In this document: positions 11,069 through 21,874 of the stretch, piece after piece
Layout of the letters: every line of letters begins with the position of its first letter
Position numbering within the stretch: the stretch's first letter is position 1
NCBI GenBank assembly: GCA_947599995.1
Contig: CANQFW010000003.1
Coordinates: 1 to 34,687, forward strand
Direction of reading: 5' to 3'
DNA from: an uncultured Clostridia bacterium
GTDB lineage: Bacteria; Bacillota; Clostridia; TANB77; CAG-508
DNA: 34,687 nucleotides
Made by a program: the position numbers and the translations under genes
Notes under the pieces: generated by a model
Told to the model about the DNA's origin: nothing
Databases searched by the model: none
What the model saw: only the letters and a program-made list of their open reading frames with translations

Positions 11069-11866
11069 TTATCTGTTTTTAAACGTTACATCTTTATTTG
11101 GAATGTACTTTACAACTTCAATATTACTGTTCATACTTCGCTTACACATACAATTATATACCTTATCACGTAACTCCTTTTTTTGATCTTTTGAATTTAA
11201 ATTTTTATTAGCAAAAAATGGCCCATCTATATATGTTACAATTCTTACCTTTTTCTTATTTTTCCCATAGCTTTGATATGTATTTGTCATACAATATGTG
11301 GCTTTTTCAAGCTCTACTGGATATTTAAAAGACACATCTTTAAAAGGTCTTATTTTAGTATAATATGGCCAAATATGTGCTTCTGGGTAAATTGTTATTG
11401 AATGTTTTTTTTCTATGTGATACTTTATAGATTTTAAAAAGTTCTTCATTCCATCTTTTTTGTTTGGAATTGGTATAGCTCCAAATAATTGAATACTATT
11501 TCCTAAAAACTTCATTGATACATTCTCTGGATTCACTATAAAATGATTTCTTTTTGGGTATACTGGCAAACTTGGAATAAAAACATCTGCAAATGGCTGC
11601 GTATGATTTACGTATATAAAATATCCATCTTTTTTATACTGTTTCAACTTCTCTTTTCCTATATATTTTATTCTAAATTTTAATTTTCCATATAAAATTT
11701 TAATAGGCATGCTTAATATATTTTGAATAAAAAAAGAGCAAAAATCCCATAAGGGATTTTTATGTATGTATTTATAGTTTTTATCTATTACCCTAGGGAC
11801 TATATTTGCTCTAGAAAATTCATCATTTAGTTCGTCATTATAATAATAAACTTCTTTTTTTTTCAT
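11069..11866 (-). CDS. PlsC-like 1-acylglycerol-3-phosphate O-acyltransferase family protein
   Basis: YFIYVNHTQPFADVFIP, HFIVNPENVSMKFLGNSIQLFGAIPIP, ITIYPEAHIWPYYTKIRPFKDVSFKYP. Confidence 0.85.
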   Translation of the reverse strand: MKKKEVYYYNDELNDEFSRANIVPRVIDKNYKYIHKNPLWDFCSFFIQNILSMPIKILYGKLKFRIKYIGKEKLKQYKKDGYFIYVNHTQPFADVFIPSLPVYPKRNHFIVNPENVSMKFLGNSIQLFGAIPIPNKKDGMKNFLKSIKYHIEKKHSITIYPEAHIWPYYTKIRPFKDVSFKYPVELEKATYCMTNTYQSYGKNKKKVRIVTYIDGPFFANKNLNSKDQKKELRDKVYNCMCKRSMNSNIEVVKYIPNKDVTFKNR

Positions 11867-11967
11867 TGCTATTTATTTGTATTATTAGAAGATAATACAT
11901 TCTCCTTCTATATATTTATTCGTAGATTTAATGCAAAATAATTTATAACATTATAATCAAATTTAGT

Positions 11968-13776
11968 TTATATTTTTTCTTCCTCTAAATGTTTTTTCTC
12001 CGTACTGTACTCCAACGGAATTTTGTAAAAGTCTTCATAAATTTGTTTCCAAATCTCAGCATTTTTTTCTCTCATAATGTTTGCATTTTCTTTTTCAGAT
12101 AATTTTTCATTTGGGTAAATTGGTTTTTCAATATTTATAATATATTCTTGTACGAAAAATCCATCTTCTCCTATTATATTACTGTCTTGCATTGTTATAA
12201 AAATTGGGATGACTGGGACATTATTTTTAGCAGCAAATTTATATGCACCTATTTTTAGTGGCTTTGGTTTTTTATAATTCCACCACATACTTTGTTCTGG
12301 ATATATAAGTATAAAATCTTTTCTTTGTAATATGCTATCTACCGCTCTTAAAAACTCCTTCATTGTTTCAATATTGGAGCTTAATGGTAGAGTATCACAG
12401 TTTCTAAAGAAAAATCCATATAATCCTGGAAAATTAGTGTAATTTCCTTCTCTTATTACTTTATATAGTTTTTTCTCCTTGTCTTGACCAGCTTCTCTAA
12501 AAGTTTTTTCTATTGCAAATGAATCGAATGGATTGAAATGATTACATGTTATAATTGCTCCTGATTTAACATTTTTCAAATATTCAATCCCCTTTATTTC
12601 TTTTATAATTAATTTATTATCATTTAATAAATCATCTAAAAATTTTTTTCCCATACGGTTAGCAATTATATTTTTTATTCTACTTGAACTCTTTTTTTGA
12701 AGATAGTCTACTTCTCCTGGATTTAAAGGTATTGTTGGTGGGTCATCTTCAACATCTATATCAAATGTTCCATTTTTCTCATATTCTTCTATCTTTTTTA
12801 GAATTTTCAATCTTTCTTCGGATTTTTCTATTTCATTTCTTCCTTGGTAAAATCTTCTGTCATCTCCTACACAAGATGTTTCCATTTTTGCTAGTTTTTG
12901 AAGGTTTTTATATTGCTCCATGTCTCTAAATTTTTCTTGATCCGTATATGATTGCTTCATATTGATTAAATCATCATTGAACTCCGTTTTCTTTGCATAA
13001 TTCCAAAAATATTCTTGATATAAAACATTATCAAAATGACATGGTTTATATATTAAATTATAGTGTATTATTTTTATATCTTTTTCTTTTATTTCATCTG
13101 TAGGTATTGGCATTCTATCCCATACTTTACTAATTATCTTAGTTCTACCTTTGCATAATCTATTTAAATAGTCTTGGTCTTGTGCAACAGTAAATTTTAT
13201 AGATTCTAGTAAATATAAGAATTTTGCCTGAAAATCAAATTTTCTCATTTCATCTAAATTCATTAGTAATATTCCTGCATTAAAATAATTCTCGTGTTTT
13301 GCAACTCCTACTACCCTTTCTGCATAATCAGAGAAAATTTCTGAATTTTGTATAACATCATCTGGAGCTGCTGCAATTAAATTTTCTTCTACATCCATAT
13401 TATATAATTCTGAAATATCTCCTAAAACAACAATATCACTATCTAGATATATTGCTTTATTATATTGTGGATATAAATTCGGAATAAATAATCTATAATA
13501 TGTTGTTTGAGTATAGTAATCTCTGGTATATAATTTGTCTTTTACTTCTTCTATATAATAGTTTAAATCTACAAATTCTATTTTTACATTATCTCTTTCA
13601 TATTTTAATATTTTCTTTTTATTCCCTTCAGTGATATTTGTGTATAATATTTTTATTGCGTAGTTGTAATCTTTTGATGCATTTTCTATTAAAGATTCTA
13701 ATGCTACTGCTAAAAATGGTGCATATCCATCATCTACTGCAAAAAATATCGGTATTATTTCATTATCTTTTTCCAT
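11968..13776 (-). CDS. Fusion protein: N-terminal GT8 glycosyltransferase plus C-terminal PlsC-like acyltransferase
   Basis: N-term: IPIFFAVDDGYAPFLAVALESL, AIYLDSDIVVLGDISELY (DxD), FNAGILLMNL; C-term: ITCNHFNPFDSFAIEK (NHX4D), FILIYPEQSMWWNYKKPKPLKIGAYKFAAKNNVPVIPIFITM. Confidence 0.9.
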   Translation of the reverse strand: MEKDNEIIPIFFAVDDGYAPFLAVALESLIENASKDYNYAIKILYTNITEGNKKKILKYERDNVKIEFVDLNYYIEEVKDKLYTRDYYTQTTYYRLFIPNLYPQYNKAIYLDSDIVVLGDISELYNMDVEENLIAAAPDDVIQNSEIFSDYAERVVGVAKHENYFNAGILLMNLDEMRKFDFQAKFLYLLESIKFTVAQDQDYLNRLCKGRTKIISKVWDRMPIPTDEIKEKDIKIIHYNLIYKPCHFDNVLYQEYFWNYAKKTEFNDDLINMKQSYTDQEKFRDMEQYKNLQKLAKMETSCVGDDRRFYQGRNEIEKSEERLKILKKIEEYEKNGTFDIDVEDDPPTIPLNPGEVDYLQKKSSSRIKNIIANRMGKKFLDDLLNDNKLIIKEIKGIEYLKNVKSGAIITCNHFNPFDSFAIEKTFREAGQDKEKKLYKVIREGNYTNFPGLYGFFFRNCDTLPLSSNIETMKEFLRAVDSILQRKDFILIYPEQSMWWNYKKPKPLKIGAYKFAAKNNVPVIPIFITMQDSNIIGEDGFFVQEYIINIEKPIYPNEKLSEKENANIMREKNAEIWKQIYEDFYKIPLEYSTEKKHLEEEKI

Positions 13777-13838
13777 TTATGAGTCCTCTTTCCTTTTTTT
13801 AAAGCATAGATTATTTTAGGCAATAAATACATGACTTT

Positions 13839-14690
13839 TTATCTTCCTTCAAATTCAACCTGCTTCTTTCTATTATTATATATTTCTTTCAAATTCAAAT
13901 ATTCATTTAAATCATCATCAAAATAATAGCATTTTAATACTTTATGTACTTGGTCCACATTCCATTGTTTAAAATTTTCTATATATGGATAGGGGCGAAA
14001 TATTAGTCTTTTACAGAAGTGACAAATCACTGTGTCCTTTTTATTGAATTTAGATTGCTCATTATATATTCTCGGCAAAATTTTTTTCTTAGTTGTTGAC
14101 CAAAATATTGCATCTTGATCAGCAAAAAGTAGCTTTTTTGTTTTTATCAATTTTCTCGCTTTCTCTAAAAGTCCTGTTTCTTTTATTTTTTTGATATTTA
14201 ATAAAAGCATTCCTGCATTTATGTAGTCATGTCTAATAAACCAGCGCCCGTACTTTTCTTTTACTGCTGCATATTCATATTCTTCTATATTAATATTATA
14301 CAATTTTGATATATCGTCCCCTACCATTATATCTATATCTAAATATAATATTTTATCTGGTATAATATCTATTTTATCTGCAAGCAATCTGAGTAGTGTA
14401 TATGGAGTACAATATGCGGTTTCATTTGCACAGTTTTTGAATTCTTTTTCATAAATATCTGTCACATCTATTTTAGTTACATTGTTTTCTTTTCTCTTTG
14501 ATTTGACAACCTCGTTTAAAAATGTTATCTGTTCGTCTGTTATGCTTTCATATTCTGATTTTAATCTTGTAGCACACATTGTAAAAATGTAGATATTTAT
14601 TGGTTCTTTAGTTCTATTTGTTATAGAGATTAATTGTGTTAGTGCTCCATCAAATACTTTTTTATTTCCACATAATAATATATTTACCAT
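13839..14690 (-). CDS. Glycosyltransferase family 8 protein
   Basis: KILYLDIDIMVGDDISKLYNI (DxD), YINAGMLLLNI, FADQDAIFWST, CHFCKRLIFRPY. Confidence 0.85.
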   Translation of the reverse strand: MVNILLCGNKKVFDGALTQLISITNRTKEPINIYIFTMCATRLKSEYESITDEQITFLNEVVKSKRKENNVTKIDVTDIYEKEFKNCANETAYCTPYTLLRLLADKIDIIPDKILYLDIDIMVGDDISKLYNINIEEYEYAAVKEKYGRWFIRHDYINAGMLLLNIKKIKETGLLEKARKLIKTKKLLFADQDAIFWSTTKKKILPRIYNEQSKFNKKDTVICHFCKRLIFRPYPYIENFKQWNVDQVHKVLKCYYFDDDLNEYLNLKEIYNNRKKQVEFEGR

Positions 14691-14763
14691 ATTTTCCTCT
14701 TTTATTTTAAAATCTCTATTAGTATACTTTTTTTTTTATTAATTGTCAAGTTACATAAAATAT

Positions 14764-14830
14764 GCTTTTCACTACATATTACCTGGTAAAAAGTTAGTTT
14801 AACCAGTAACTAAAATTTGTAGTGAAAAGC
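14764..14830. repeat. Nested imperfect palindrome (intergenic)
   Basis: Outer arms GCTTTTCACTACA / TGTAGTGAAAAGC (13 bp perfect, 14764-14776 and 14818-14830); inner arms TTAC(C)TGGT / ACCAGTAA. Confidence 0.85.
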
Positions 14831-14836
14831 TTATGT

Positions 14837-15562
14837 TTAAAAGAATATTCCTACTAAATTGATAATTAGCTTATATACTAAATTAATTATTGGAGAAATA
14901 ATATTGCCAGCTATTCCCGTAATCCAAAGAAATATAAAAACAAAATAAAATATGTTTTCATAATTTTCGAACCATACCTTTGCTTTATATGGTAAAAAAG
15001 GTTTTATTACTTTAGAGCCATCAAGTGGATGGAGTGGGATCAAATTAAACACCCCAAGTCCAACATTTATTGAAATTGCATATAGTATCATTGGCATTAT
15101 TATTTGTAAAATTCTCGATGTATTTACTGCTGAAATTGCAAATTTATTTATAGATGCATATATAAATGCTAAAACAATTGCTAAAATAAAATTCATTAGA
15201 GGCCCAGCAATTGACACCAATGCATTAGCCTTATCCATTGACATATCTCTATTAAAATTTCTTGGATTTACTTGTACAGGTTTTCCCCATCCAAATCCCG
15301 CAAATAATAGCATTATTGAACCTATTGGATCTAAATGTGCAAATGGATTTAGTGACAACCTTCCTTCCATTCTTGGAGTATCGTCTCCTAGTTTGTCTGC
15401 TACAAATGCGTGTGCAAATTCATGGAATGTTATTGCAACAAGAACTCCTGGTATTGTAAGTAAAAGTGCTATTAAACTTGCAGTATTTGATAAGTACCTT
15501 GAAAGCCCTGTTATTACCATTAATATTATTATGGCATATAATATTCTTTTGTCAAAATACAT
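14837..15562 (-). CDS. Site-2 protease family (M50-like) membrane metalloprotease
   Basis: ITFHEFAHAFVADKLGDDTPRMEGRLSLNPFAHLDPIGS, NLIPLHPLDGSKVIKPFLP. ATG at 15562 preceded by AAAGGAGAATTTAT is a better start than the track start 15670. Confidence 0.93.
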   Translation of the reverse strand: MYFDKRILYAIIILMVITGLSRYLSNTASLIALLLTIPGVLVAITFHEFAHAFVADKLGDDTPRMEGRLSLNPFAHLDPIGSIMLLFAGFGWGKPVQVNPRNFNRDMSMDKANALVSIAGPLMNFILAIVLAFIYASINKFAISAVNTSRILQIIMPMILYAISINVGLGVFNLIPLHPLDGSKVIKPFLPYKAKVWFENYENIFYFVFIFLWITGIAGNIISPIINLVYKLIINLVGIFF

Positions 15563-15686
15563 ATAAATTCTCCTTTCATTTATATTTTCATTCCAATTAT
15601 ATGTTTTTTGCTTAAATAAATTTTCTTTTTCGTTTATTTTATTATTGTGATGGATTAATGTCAAGTACAAGTATTTAATTTTTGCA

Positions 15687-17561
15687 TTATTCTAATTCAA
15701 ATACTCCTGTATATAATTTATAATATTGTCCTTTTTGATTAATTAGATCTCCATGATTTCCTCTTTCTATTATTTTGCCTTTATCCATAACCATAATTGC
15801 TTTTGAGTTTCTTACTGTTGAAAGTCTATGAGCTATTACAAATACCGTTCTTCCTTCCATTAAATTATCCATTCCATCTTGAACTATTTTTTCTGTTCTC
15901 GTATCTATACTTGAAGTTGCTTCATCAAGTATCATTACTGGTGGGTCACAAAGAGCACATCTTGCAATTGCCAAAAGCTGTCTTTGCCCTTGAGACAAGC
16001 TTGCTCCATCTCCCGAAAGTTCTGTATCATACCCGTTTGGAAGTCTAGTAATAAAATCATGTGCGTTAGCAAGTTTGCTAGCTTCTATTACTTCTTCATC
16101 AGTTGCATCTTCCTTTCCATATTTTATGTTATCCTTAATTGTCCCTGTAAATAAGTGAGTATCTTGTAAAACCATTCCAAGAGAAAATCTTAAATCCTCT
16201 TTTTTTATTTCATTTATATTTATTCCATCATATATAATTTTGCCATCTTTAATATCATAAAAACGATTTATTAGATTTGTAATTGTAGTCTTTCCTGCCC
16301 CTGTTGCTCCAACAAATGCAATTTTTTGTCCAGGTTTTGCATATAGGCTAATGTTGTGTAATACTTTCTTATCTTCTTCATAGCCAAAATCCACATTCTT
16401 AAATTCTATATTTCCTGCTAAATTTATATATTCTACTGTGCCATCTGAATGAGGATATTTCCATGCCCATTTATTTGTCCTTTTCTTAACTTCTATAAGT
16501 TTTCCATTTTCTTCTTTTACATTTACTAAACAAACTTTACCTTCGTTTTTTTCAGGTTCTTCATCCATAAATTCGAATATTCTTTTTGCTCCTGCTACTG
16601 CCATAACAATTGAATTTAATTGTCTAGAGACTTCATTTATTGGTCTTATGAAAGTTTTACTTAGTTGCAAAAAGGCAACTATTAGGCCTACTGTCACATT
16701 TCCTATTCCATTCACTGCAAGTAGACCTCCAGCTATTGCAAGTACTGCATATAATGTATTTCCAAGATTTCCATTTACTGGTCCTATACAGTTTACAAAT
16801 TTATTTGCATTATAAGCATTTTCTGCCAATTCATCATTTAATTTATCAAATTTTTCTTTTGCTCTATCTTCATAACAAAAAACTTTTACAACCTTTTGTC
16901 CATTTATCATTTCTTCAATATAACCATTTAATTTGCCAACAGATTCTTGTTGTTTAATAAAATATTTTCCGCTTCTAGATGTCATAAATTTTGTTACTGT
17001 TAGTATTATTCCCAAAAATCCTAAAACAACTAATGTTAAATAAATGTTAGTCACTACCATTGAAACAAATATTACCACTATTGTTATAATTACAGAAAAT
17101 GTCTGAGGTATACTTTGAGATAACATCTGACTTAACGTATCTGTATCATTTGTATATCTACTCATTATATCTCCATGTGAATGAGTATCAAAATATCTTA
17201 TTGGAAGATTTTGCATTTTTACAAACATTTCATCACGAATTTGTTTTAAAGTTCCTTCTGAAACTTTAACCATTAATCTACTTGATAAAAATCCTGCAAT
17301 AACTCCCACTCCGTAAATTAATGCCATTGTTATAATTGCCTTAATAAGTAGACTATATGTAGGATTTTGACTTCCAACAAGAGGAATTATATAATCATCA
17401 ATTAATGTTTGCAGATAAAGATTTGCAGCAACCGATGATGCAGTACTTAGTAAAAGGCTGATAATTACAATAAATAGTCTTAATTTATAGTTTCTAGCAA
17501 GATATTTAAAAACTCTACCTAAAACCTTAAAATCTATTCTTCCTTTTTGTTTCTCCTTCAT
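15687..17561 (-). CDS. ABC transporter permease/ATP-binding protein (exporter half)
   Basis: Walker A GATGAGKTT, signature LSQGQRQLLAIARC, Walker B PVMILDEATSS, H-loop IAHRLST. Start at MKEKQKGRIDF (17561) with upstream GGAAAGAAATTAATA preferred over 17624. Confidence 0.95.
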   Translation of the reverse strand: MKEKQKGRIDFKVLGRVFKYLARNYKLRLFIVIISLLLSTASSVAANLYLQTLIDDYIIPLVGSQNPTYSLLIKAIITMALIYGVGVIAGFLSSRLMVKVSEGTLKQIRDEMFVKMQNLPIRYFDTHSHGDIMSRYTNDTDTLSQMLSQSIPQTFSVIITIVVIFVSMVVTNIYLTLVVLGFLGIILTVTKFMTSRSGKYFIKQQESVGKLNGYIEEMINGQKVVKVFCYEDRAKEKFDKLNDELAENAYNANKFVNCIGPVNGNLGNTLYAVLAIAGGLLAVNGIGNVTVGLIVAFLQLSKTFIRPINEVSRQLNSIVMAVAGAKRIFEFMDEEPEKNEGKVCLVNVKEENGKLIEVKKRTNKWAWKYPHSDGTVEYINLAGNIEFKNVDFGYEEDKKVLHNISLYAKPGQKIAFVGATGAGKTTITNLINRFYDIKDGKIIYDGININEIKKEDLRFSLGMVLQDTHLFTGTIKDNIKYGKEDATDEEVIEASKLANAHDFITRLPNGYDTELSGDGASLSQGQRQLLAIARCALCDPPVMILDEATSSIDTRTEKIVQDGMDNLMEGRTVFVIAHRLSTVRNSKAIMVMDKGKIIERGNHGDLINQKGQYYKLYTGVFELE

Positions 17562-17610
17562 TATTAATTTCTTTCCTTTCTTATGCACGAATTGGATTGT
17601 AATTCTTTTT

Positions 17611-19341
17611 TCAACCCTCTTCATCTTCTTTTACTTGTGAATAATACACCTCTTTGTAGATCTCATTAGAGTCAAGCAATTGCTTATGTGTTCCTATTCC
17701 ATTTATTTTACCATTGTCTAAAACAATTATTTTATCAGCATCTTCTACTGATGAAATCCTTTGAGCAATTATAATTTTTGTTATATTTGGAATATTTTCT
17801 TTGAATGCTTTTCTAATTAAGCTTTCTGTTTTAGTATCTACTGCACTTGTAGAATCATCTAAAATAAGTATCTTTGGATCTTTTAATAAAGCTCTTGCAA
17901 TACATAGTCTTTGTTTTTGTCCACCTGATACATTGCTTCCTCCTTGTTCAATGTAAGTGTCGTATCCTTTTGGAAATGTTTTTATAAATTCGTGTGCCTG
18001 AGTTAATTTACATACATTTTCTATTTCTTCATCTGTGGCATCTTCTTTACCCCAGCGTAAGTTTTCTTTTATTGTACCTGAAAATAGTTCATTCTTTTGT
18101 AACACCATTGCAACTTTGCTTCTTAAAGACTCAATATCATAGTCTCTAACATCTACTCCAGCGACCATTATTTTTCCACTTGTTACATCATAAAGCCTTG
18201 GTATTAATTGTACTAAAGTAGATTTTGATGAGCCTGTCCCACCAATTATTCCAACTGTTTCTCCTGACTTTATATTTAAATTTATATCTTTTAGACATGA
18301 TTTGTTTTCATCGTTTACATAACTAAAATTAACATTTTCAAAAACAATAGAACCATCTTTTACTTCTTTTATTGCATTTTGTTTATTTGTTAAATTACTT
18401 TTTTCGTCCATTAGCTCCACTATTCTTTCACCTGATGCTCTTGAAATCATTATTGTAACAAGTACCATTGAAAGCATCATTAAAGACATTAATATTTGCA
18501 TAGTATAGGATATTAAACTTGTGAATTCTCCTGTTGTTAAATTGTTTTGGACAATTTCCTTTCCTCCAAACCATGATATAAGTACTATAATTGCTGCAAC
18601 TGTAAATTGCATCAATGGATTGTTTAATGCAACTATTCTTTCAGCTCTTGAAAATTCTTTATATATTAATTCAGATGTTTTATTAAATTTTTCTATTTCT
18701 TTGTCTTCTGTTACAAAAGATTTGACAACTCTAATTCCTCTTACATTTTCTTCAACAGTATTATTAAGTTTATCATATATCGAGATTGCTCTTTCAAATA
18801 TTGGATGTGCTTTTGTTGCGATAAAATATAAGCCAAATCCTAATAATGGAACAGCTATTAAAAATATTAATGCAAGTTTTATATTTATTACAAATGTCAT
18901 TATTAATGAGAATATAATTATAAGTGGTGCTCTTACAGCCATTCTTATTATCATTTGAAATGCCATTTGTATATTATTTATATCTGTAGTATGTCTTGTT
19001 ATAATACTTGAAGTAGAGAATTTATCAATGTTTGAAAAAGAGAAGTCTTGTACATTATAATATATTTTTCTTCTAACATTTTTTGCGAATCCAGCTGACG
19101 CCTTGGCTGAATAATCTCCTGATTTTACTCCAGTATATATTGCTATAAATGAACATACAACGAGTAGTATTCCTATTGCAATAATCACTTTACTATTCCC
19201 CTTGTTTATTCCATTATCAATTAAGAATGCCATTAAAAATGGAATTATAACATCAAATGCACATTCAAATCCTACAAATAATGGTGTTAACATTGTTTCT
19301 TTTTTATATTCGCCAATACATTTTGCGAGTTTTCTTATCAT
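17611..19341 (-). CDS. ABC transporter permease/ATP-binding protein (partner half)
   Basis: Walker A-like GGTGSSKST, signature VSGGQKQRLCIARAL, DDSTSAVD; adjacent to the second ABC half. The D of DDSTSAVD in place of catalytic E suggests a degenerate site in a heterodimer. Confidence 0.95.
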   Translation of the reverse strand: MIRKLAKCIGEYKKETMLTPLFVGFECAFDVIIPFLMAFLIDNGINKGNSKVIIAIGILLVVCSFIAIYTGVKSGDYSAKASAGFAKNVRRKIYYNVQDFSFSNIDKFSTSSIITRHTTDINNIQMAFQMIIRMAVRAPLIIIFSLIMTFVINIKLALIFLIAVPLLGFGLYFIATKAHPIFERAISIYDKLNNTVEENVRGIRVVKSFVTEDKEIEKFNKTSELIYKEFSRAERIVALNNPLMQFTVAAIIVLISWFGGKEIVQNNLTTGEFTSLISYTMQILMSLMMLSMVLVTIMISRASGERIVELMDEKSNLTNKQNAIKEVKDGSIVFENVNFSYVNDENKSCLKDINLNIKSGETVGIIGGTGSSKSTLVQLIPRLYDVTSGKIMVAGVDVRDYDIESLRSKVAMVLQKNELFSGTIKENLRWGKEDATDEEIENVCKLTQAHEFIKTFPKGYDTYIEQGGSNVSGGQKQRLCIARALLKDPKILILDDSTSAVDTKTESLIRKAFKENIPNITKIIIAQRISSVEDADKIIVLDNGKINGIGTHKQLLDSNEIYKEVYYSQVKEDEEG

Positions 19342-19458
19342 CTTTTGCCTCCATAAAATGTTCTTTTAATTTCGTTAATTTTTAGATCTTATACCTTATT
19401 TTACTGTTTTTAAGACTTTTTAAACCTTATTAAAACTTTTTAGATTTTTTTTAATGTT

Positions 19459-20952
19459 CTATGCCAATGGTTTCATAGTTGGAAATAACAATACATCTCT
19501 AATAGATGAGCTATCTGTAAATAGCATAACTAATCTATCAATTCCTATTCCAAGTCCACCTGTTGGAGGTAGTCCAATTTCTAGTGCATGAATGTAATCT
19601 TCATCCATCATTCCTGCTTCTTCATCTCCCGCTTCTCTAGCTTCAACTTGCTTTCTAAATCTTTCATATTGGTCAATTGGATCATTTAACTCAGAGAATG
19701 CATTTCCGTATTCTCTTCCTCCTATAAATACTTCAAATCTTTCAGTTAAACGTTTATCTTTTGGGCTTTTCTTAGCAAGTGGTGAAATTTCTACTGGATA
19801 GTCATAAACAAATGTTGGTTGCATTAATGTTTCTTCTACATATTCATCAAAGAATAGTGATATTACATCTCCTCTTGTTTCTTTAGTTTTATCTGGTATT
19901 TCAATATTTTTTTCTTTAGCTAAAGCTACTGCTTCTGCATCTGTTTTTATTTCGTTAAAATCTATTCCTGTCACTTCTTTTATAGAATCTATCATACTAA
20001 TTCTTTTCCAACCAGGAGCTAAATCAATTTCTTGTCCTTGATAGGTTATTTTGGTTGTACCTAATACCTCATTTGCTGTTCTAGAAAATAGTTCTTCTGT
20101 TATATCCATCATATCATGATAATCTTGGTATGCTGAATACAACTCAAGTTCTGTAAATTCTGGATTGTGTCTAATATCCATTCCTTCATTTCTAAATACT
20201 CTACCTAATTCGTAAACTTTGTCAAATCCTCCAACTATTAATCTTTTTAGATTTAGCTCTAATGCTATTCTTAAATACATATCAATATCTAGTGCGTTGT
20301 GATGTGTTATAAATGGTCTTGCATTAGCTCCACCAGAGATTGTGTTTAGTATAGGGGTTTCAACTTCTAAATATCCTTTTTCTTCTAATATTTTTCTAAT
20401 ACAGCTTATTATTTTGCTTCTTAGTAAAAATGTTTCTTTTACTTCTGGGTTAACTATTAAATCTGTATAACGTTGTCTATACCTTAAATCTGGATCTTTT
20501 AGTCCATGAAATTTTTCTGGAAGTGGTCTTAAAGATTTTGAAAGAAGTTTTACTTCTTTTGCATGGACTGAAATTTCTTCAGTTCTTGTTTTAAATACAA
20601 AACCTGTTATTCCAATTATATCTCCTATATCATAAGTTTTAAATGCTTTATAACTTTCTTCTCCTAAATCATTTATACTAATATAGCTTTGAATTTTTTC
20701 ATCACAGTCTTGTATTGTGCAAAAAGATGCCTTTCCCATTATTCTTTTAGCAATTATTCTTCCTGCCACTGTTACATCTTTTTGTTCAAATTTTTCATAG
20801 TTTAATTTTATTTCTCCTGCTGTATTTGTTCTATTAAATTTTGTTATTTCAAAAGGGTCTTTTCCATTTTCTTGTAGTTCTTGTAATTTTTCTCTTCTAA
20901 TTTTCATTAATTGATTTAAATCTATTTCTTGATCCTGATTATTTTCTTGCAT
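19459..20952 (-). CDS. lysS: Lysyl-tRNA synthetase (class II)
   Basis: [73 protein letters not shown]. Confidence 0.97.
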   Translation of the reverse strand: MQENNQDQEIDLNQLMKIRREKLQELQENGKDPFEITKFNRTNTAGEIKLNYEKFEQKDVTVAGRIIAKRIMGKASFCTIQDCDEKIQSYISINDLGEESYKAFKTYDIGDIIGITGFVFKTRTEEISVHAKEVKLLSKSLRPLPEKFHGLKDPDLRYRQRYTDLIVNPEVKETFLLRSKIISCIRKILEEKGYLEVETPILNTISGGANARPFITHHNALDIDMYLRIALELNLKRLIVGGFDKVYELGRVFRNEGMDIRHNPEFTELELYSAYQDYHDMMDITEELFSRTANEVLGTTKITYQGQEIDLAPGWKRISMIDSIKEVTGIDFNEIKTDAEAVALAKEKNIEIPDKTKETRGDVISLFFDEYVEETLMQPTFVYDYPVEISPLAKKSPKDKRLTERFEVFIGGREYGNAFSELNDPIDQYERFRKQVEAREAGDEEAGMMDEDYIHALEIGLPPTGGLGIGIDRLVMLFTDSSSIRDVLLFPTMKPLA

Positions 20953-21041
20953 ATTTATACTCCTTCTTTCTTTATTTTGACTATTATTATATACTAAAAG
21001 ATGTTGATTGTAAAGTTATACAGGCAATATTTTTATACGTA

Positions 21042-21079
21042 TGAAAAGGGAAACTTAATATAAGTAGTTTCCCTTTTCA
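21042..21079. terminator. Hairpin downstream of the 21088-21699 CDS
   Basis: TGAAAAGGGAAAC / GTTTCCCTTTTCA, 13-bp perfect stem, 12-nt loop. Confidence 0.55.
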
Positions 21080-21087
21080 CATATAAA

Positions 21088-21699
21088 CTAAAATTTTGAA
21101 TATCTATTACATGCTCCAGAATTATAATAATAATTATTACAATCTATCCCTTCATATCTATGCATAGGTGGTCTATTTGGTGGAAATGGTGGCCTATTTC
21201 CCGGTCTATTTCCTCTTTGCCCGAGCAACTCTCTTATTATTAATATTCTAATCAAGTCGTTTATAAATGGGTTTCGTGTTACCTGTCTTGAACTTTCACT
21301 TTCTGAAGATCTATTTTCTTTTTCTTGATTACATGATTCTGTTGCTGAATCTTCTGGTTTTCGATTTTCCATTACTTGATTATTTAAATTTATGTTGAGT
21401 TCTATTGTCCCATTTGATTCAAGATTAGTTGATATTTCATTTACCATATTATCTATTACAGTTTGATTTATTGGCATTGTATTTGACATGCAAACTTTTT
21501 TAACCATAGGATAAACAACATTATATATTTCTGGATAACAGCTTTCTATATCATCGTATAATGTACTATTTCTCCAATCTTGCCTTTGATAGTTTGGTTC
21601 ATAAAAATTTCCATATGGATTAAAATTTTGCTCATCATATGTATTTGGGTATTGTCTTACTGGAACCCCTAGTAAATTTTGCATATAATCTTCGTACAT
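21088..21699 (-). CDS. Uncharacterised Asn/Pro/Arg-rich protein
   Basis: ATG at 21699 preceded by a strong AGGAGG RBS (TCAGGAGGTTCTTATG). Contains CYPEIYNVVYPMVKKVC and an RPGNRPPFPPNRPP tail; no firm family assignment. Confidence 0.7.
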   Translation of the reverse strand: MYEDYMQNLLGVPVRQYPNTYDEQNFNPYGNFYEPNYQRQDWRNSTLYDDIESCYPEIYNVVYPMVKKVCMSNTMPINQTVIDNMVNEISTNLESNGTIELNINLNNQVMENRKPEDSATESCNQEKENRSSESESSRQVTRNPFINDLIRILIIRELLGQRGNRPGNRPPFPPNRPPMHRYEGIDCNNYYYNSGACNRYSKF

Positions 21700-21874
21700 A
21701 AGAACCTCCTGATTTTTTATTTTATATATAGTATGCAAAAATTTATGCTTAGGTTACAACTTTTTATAAAATTTGCTAAAAAACAGTGGTTACAATGCAT
21801 TCTTTCAAGAACCTGTATTATATTTTAGTTATTATATAATATCTTATTAAATAGTGTAGGAAAACAATTTGCAT

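Noticed and set aside
18521-18958. 145-aa + strand ORF within the ABC transporter gene
   Set aside because: Antisense shadow ORF of a well-supported transporter TM region.
20953-21041. Possible T-box or riboswitch upstream of lysS
   Set aside because: Intergenic region is short and lacks a T-box TGGNACC motif or an antiterminator.
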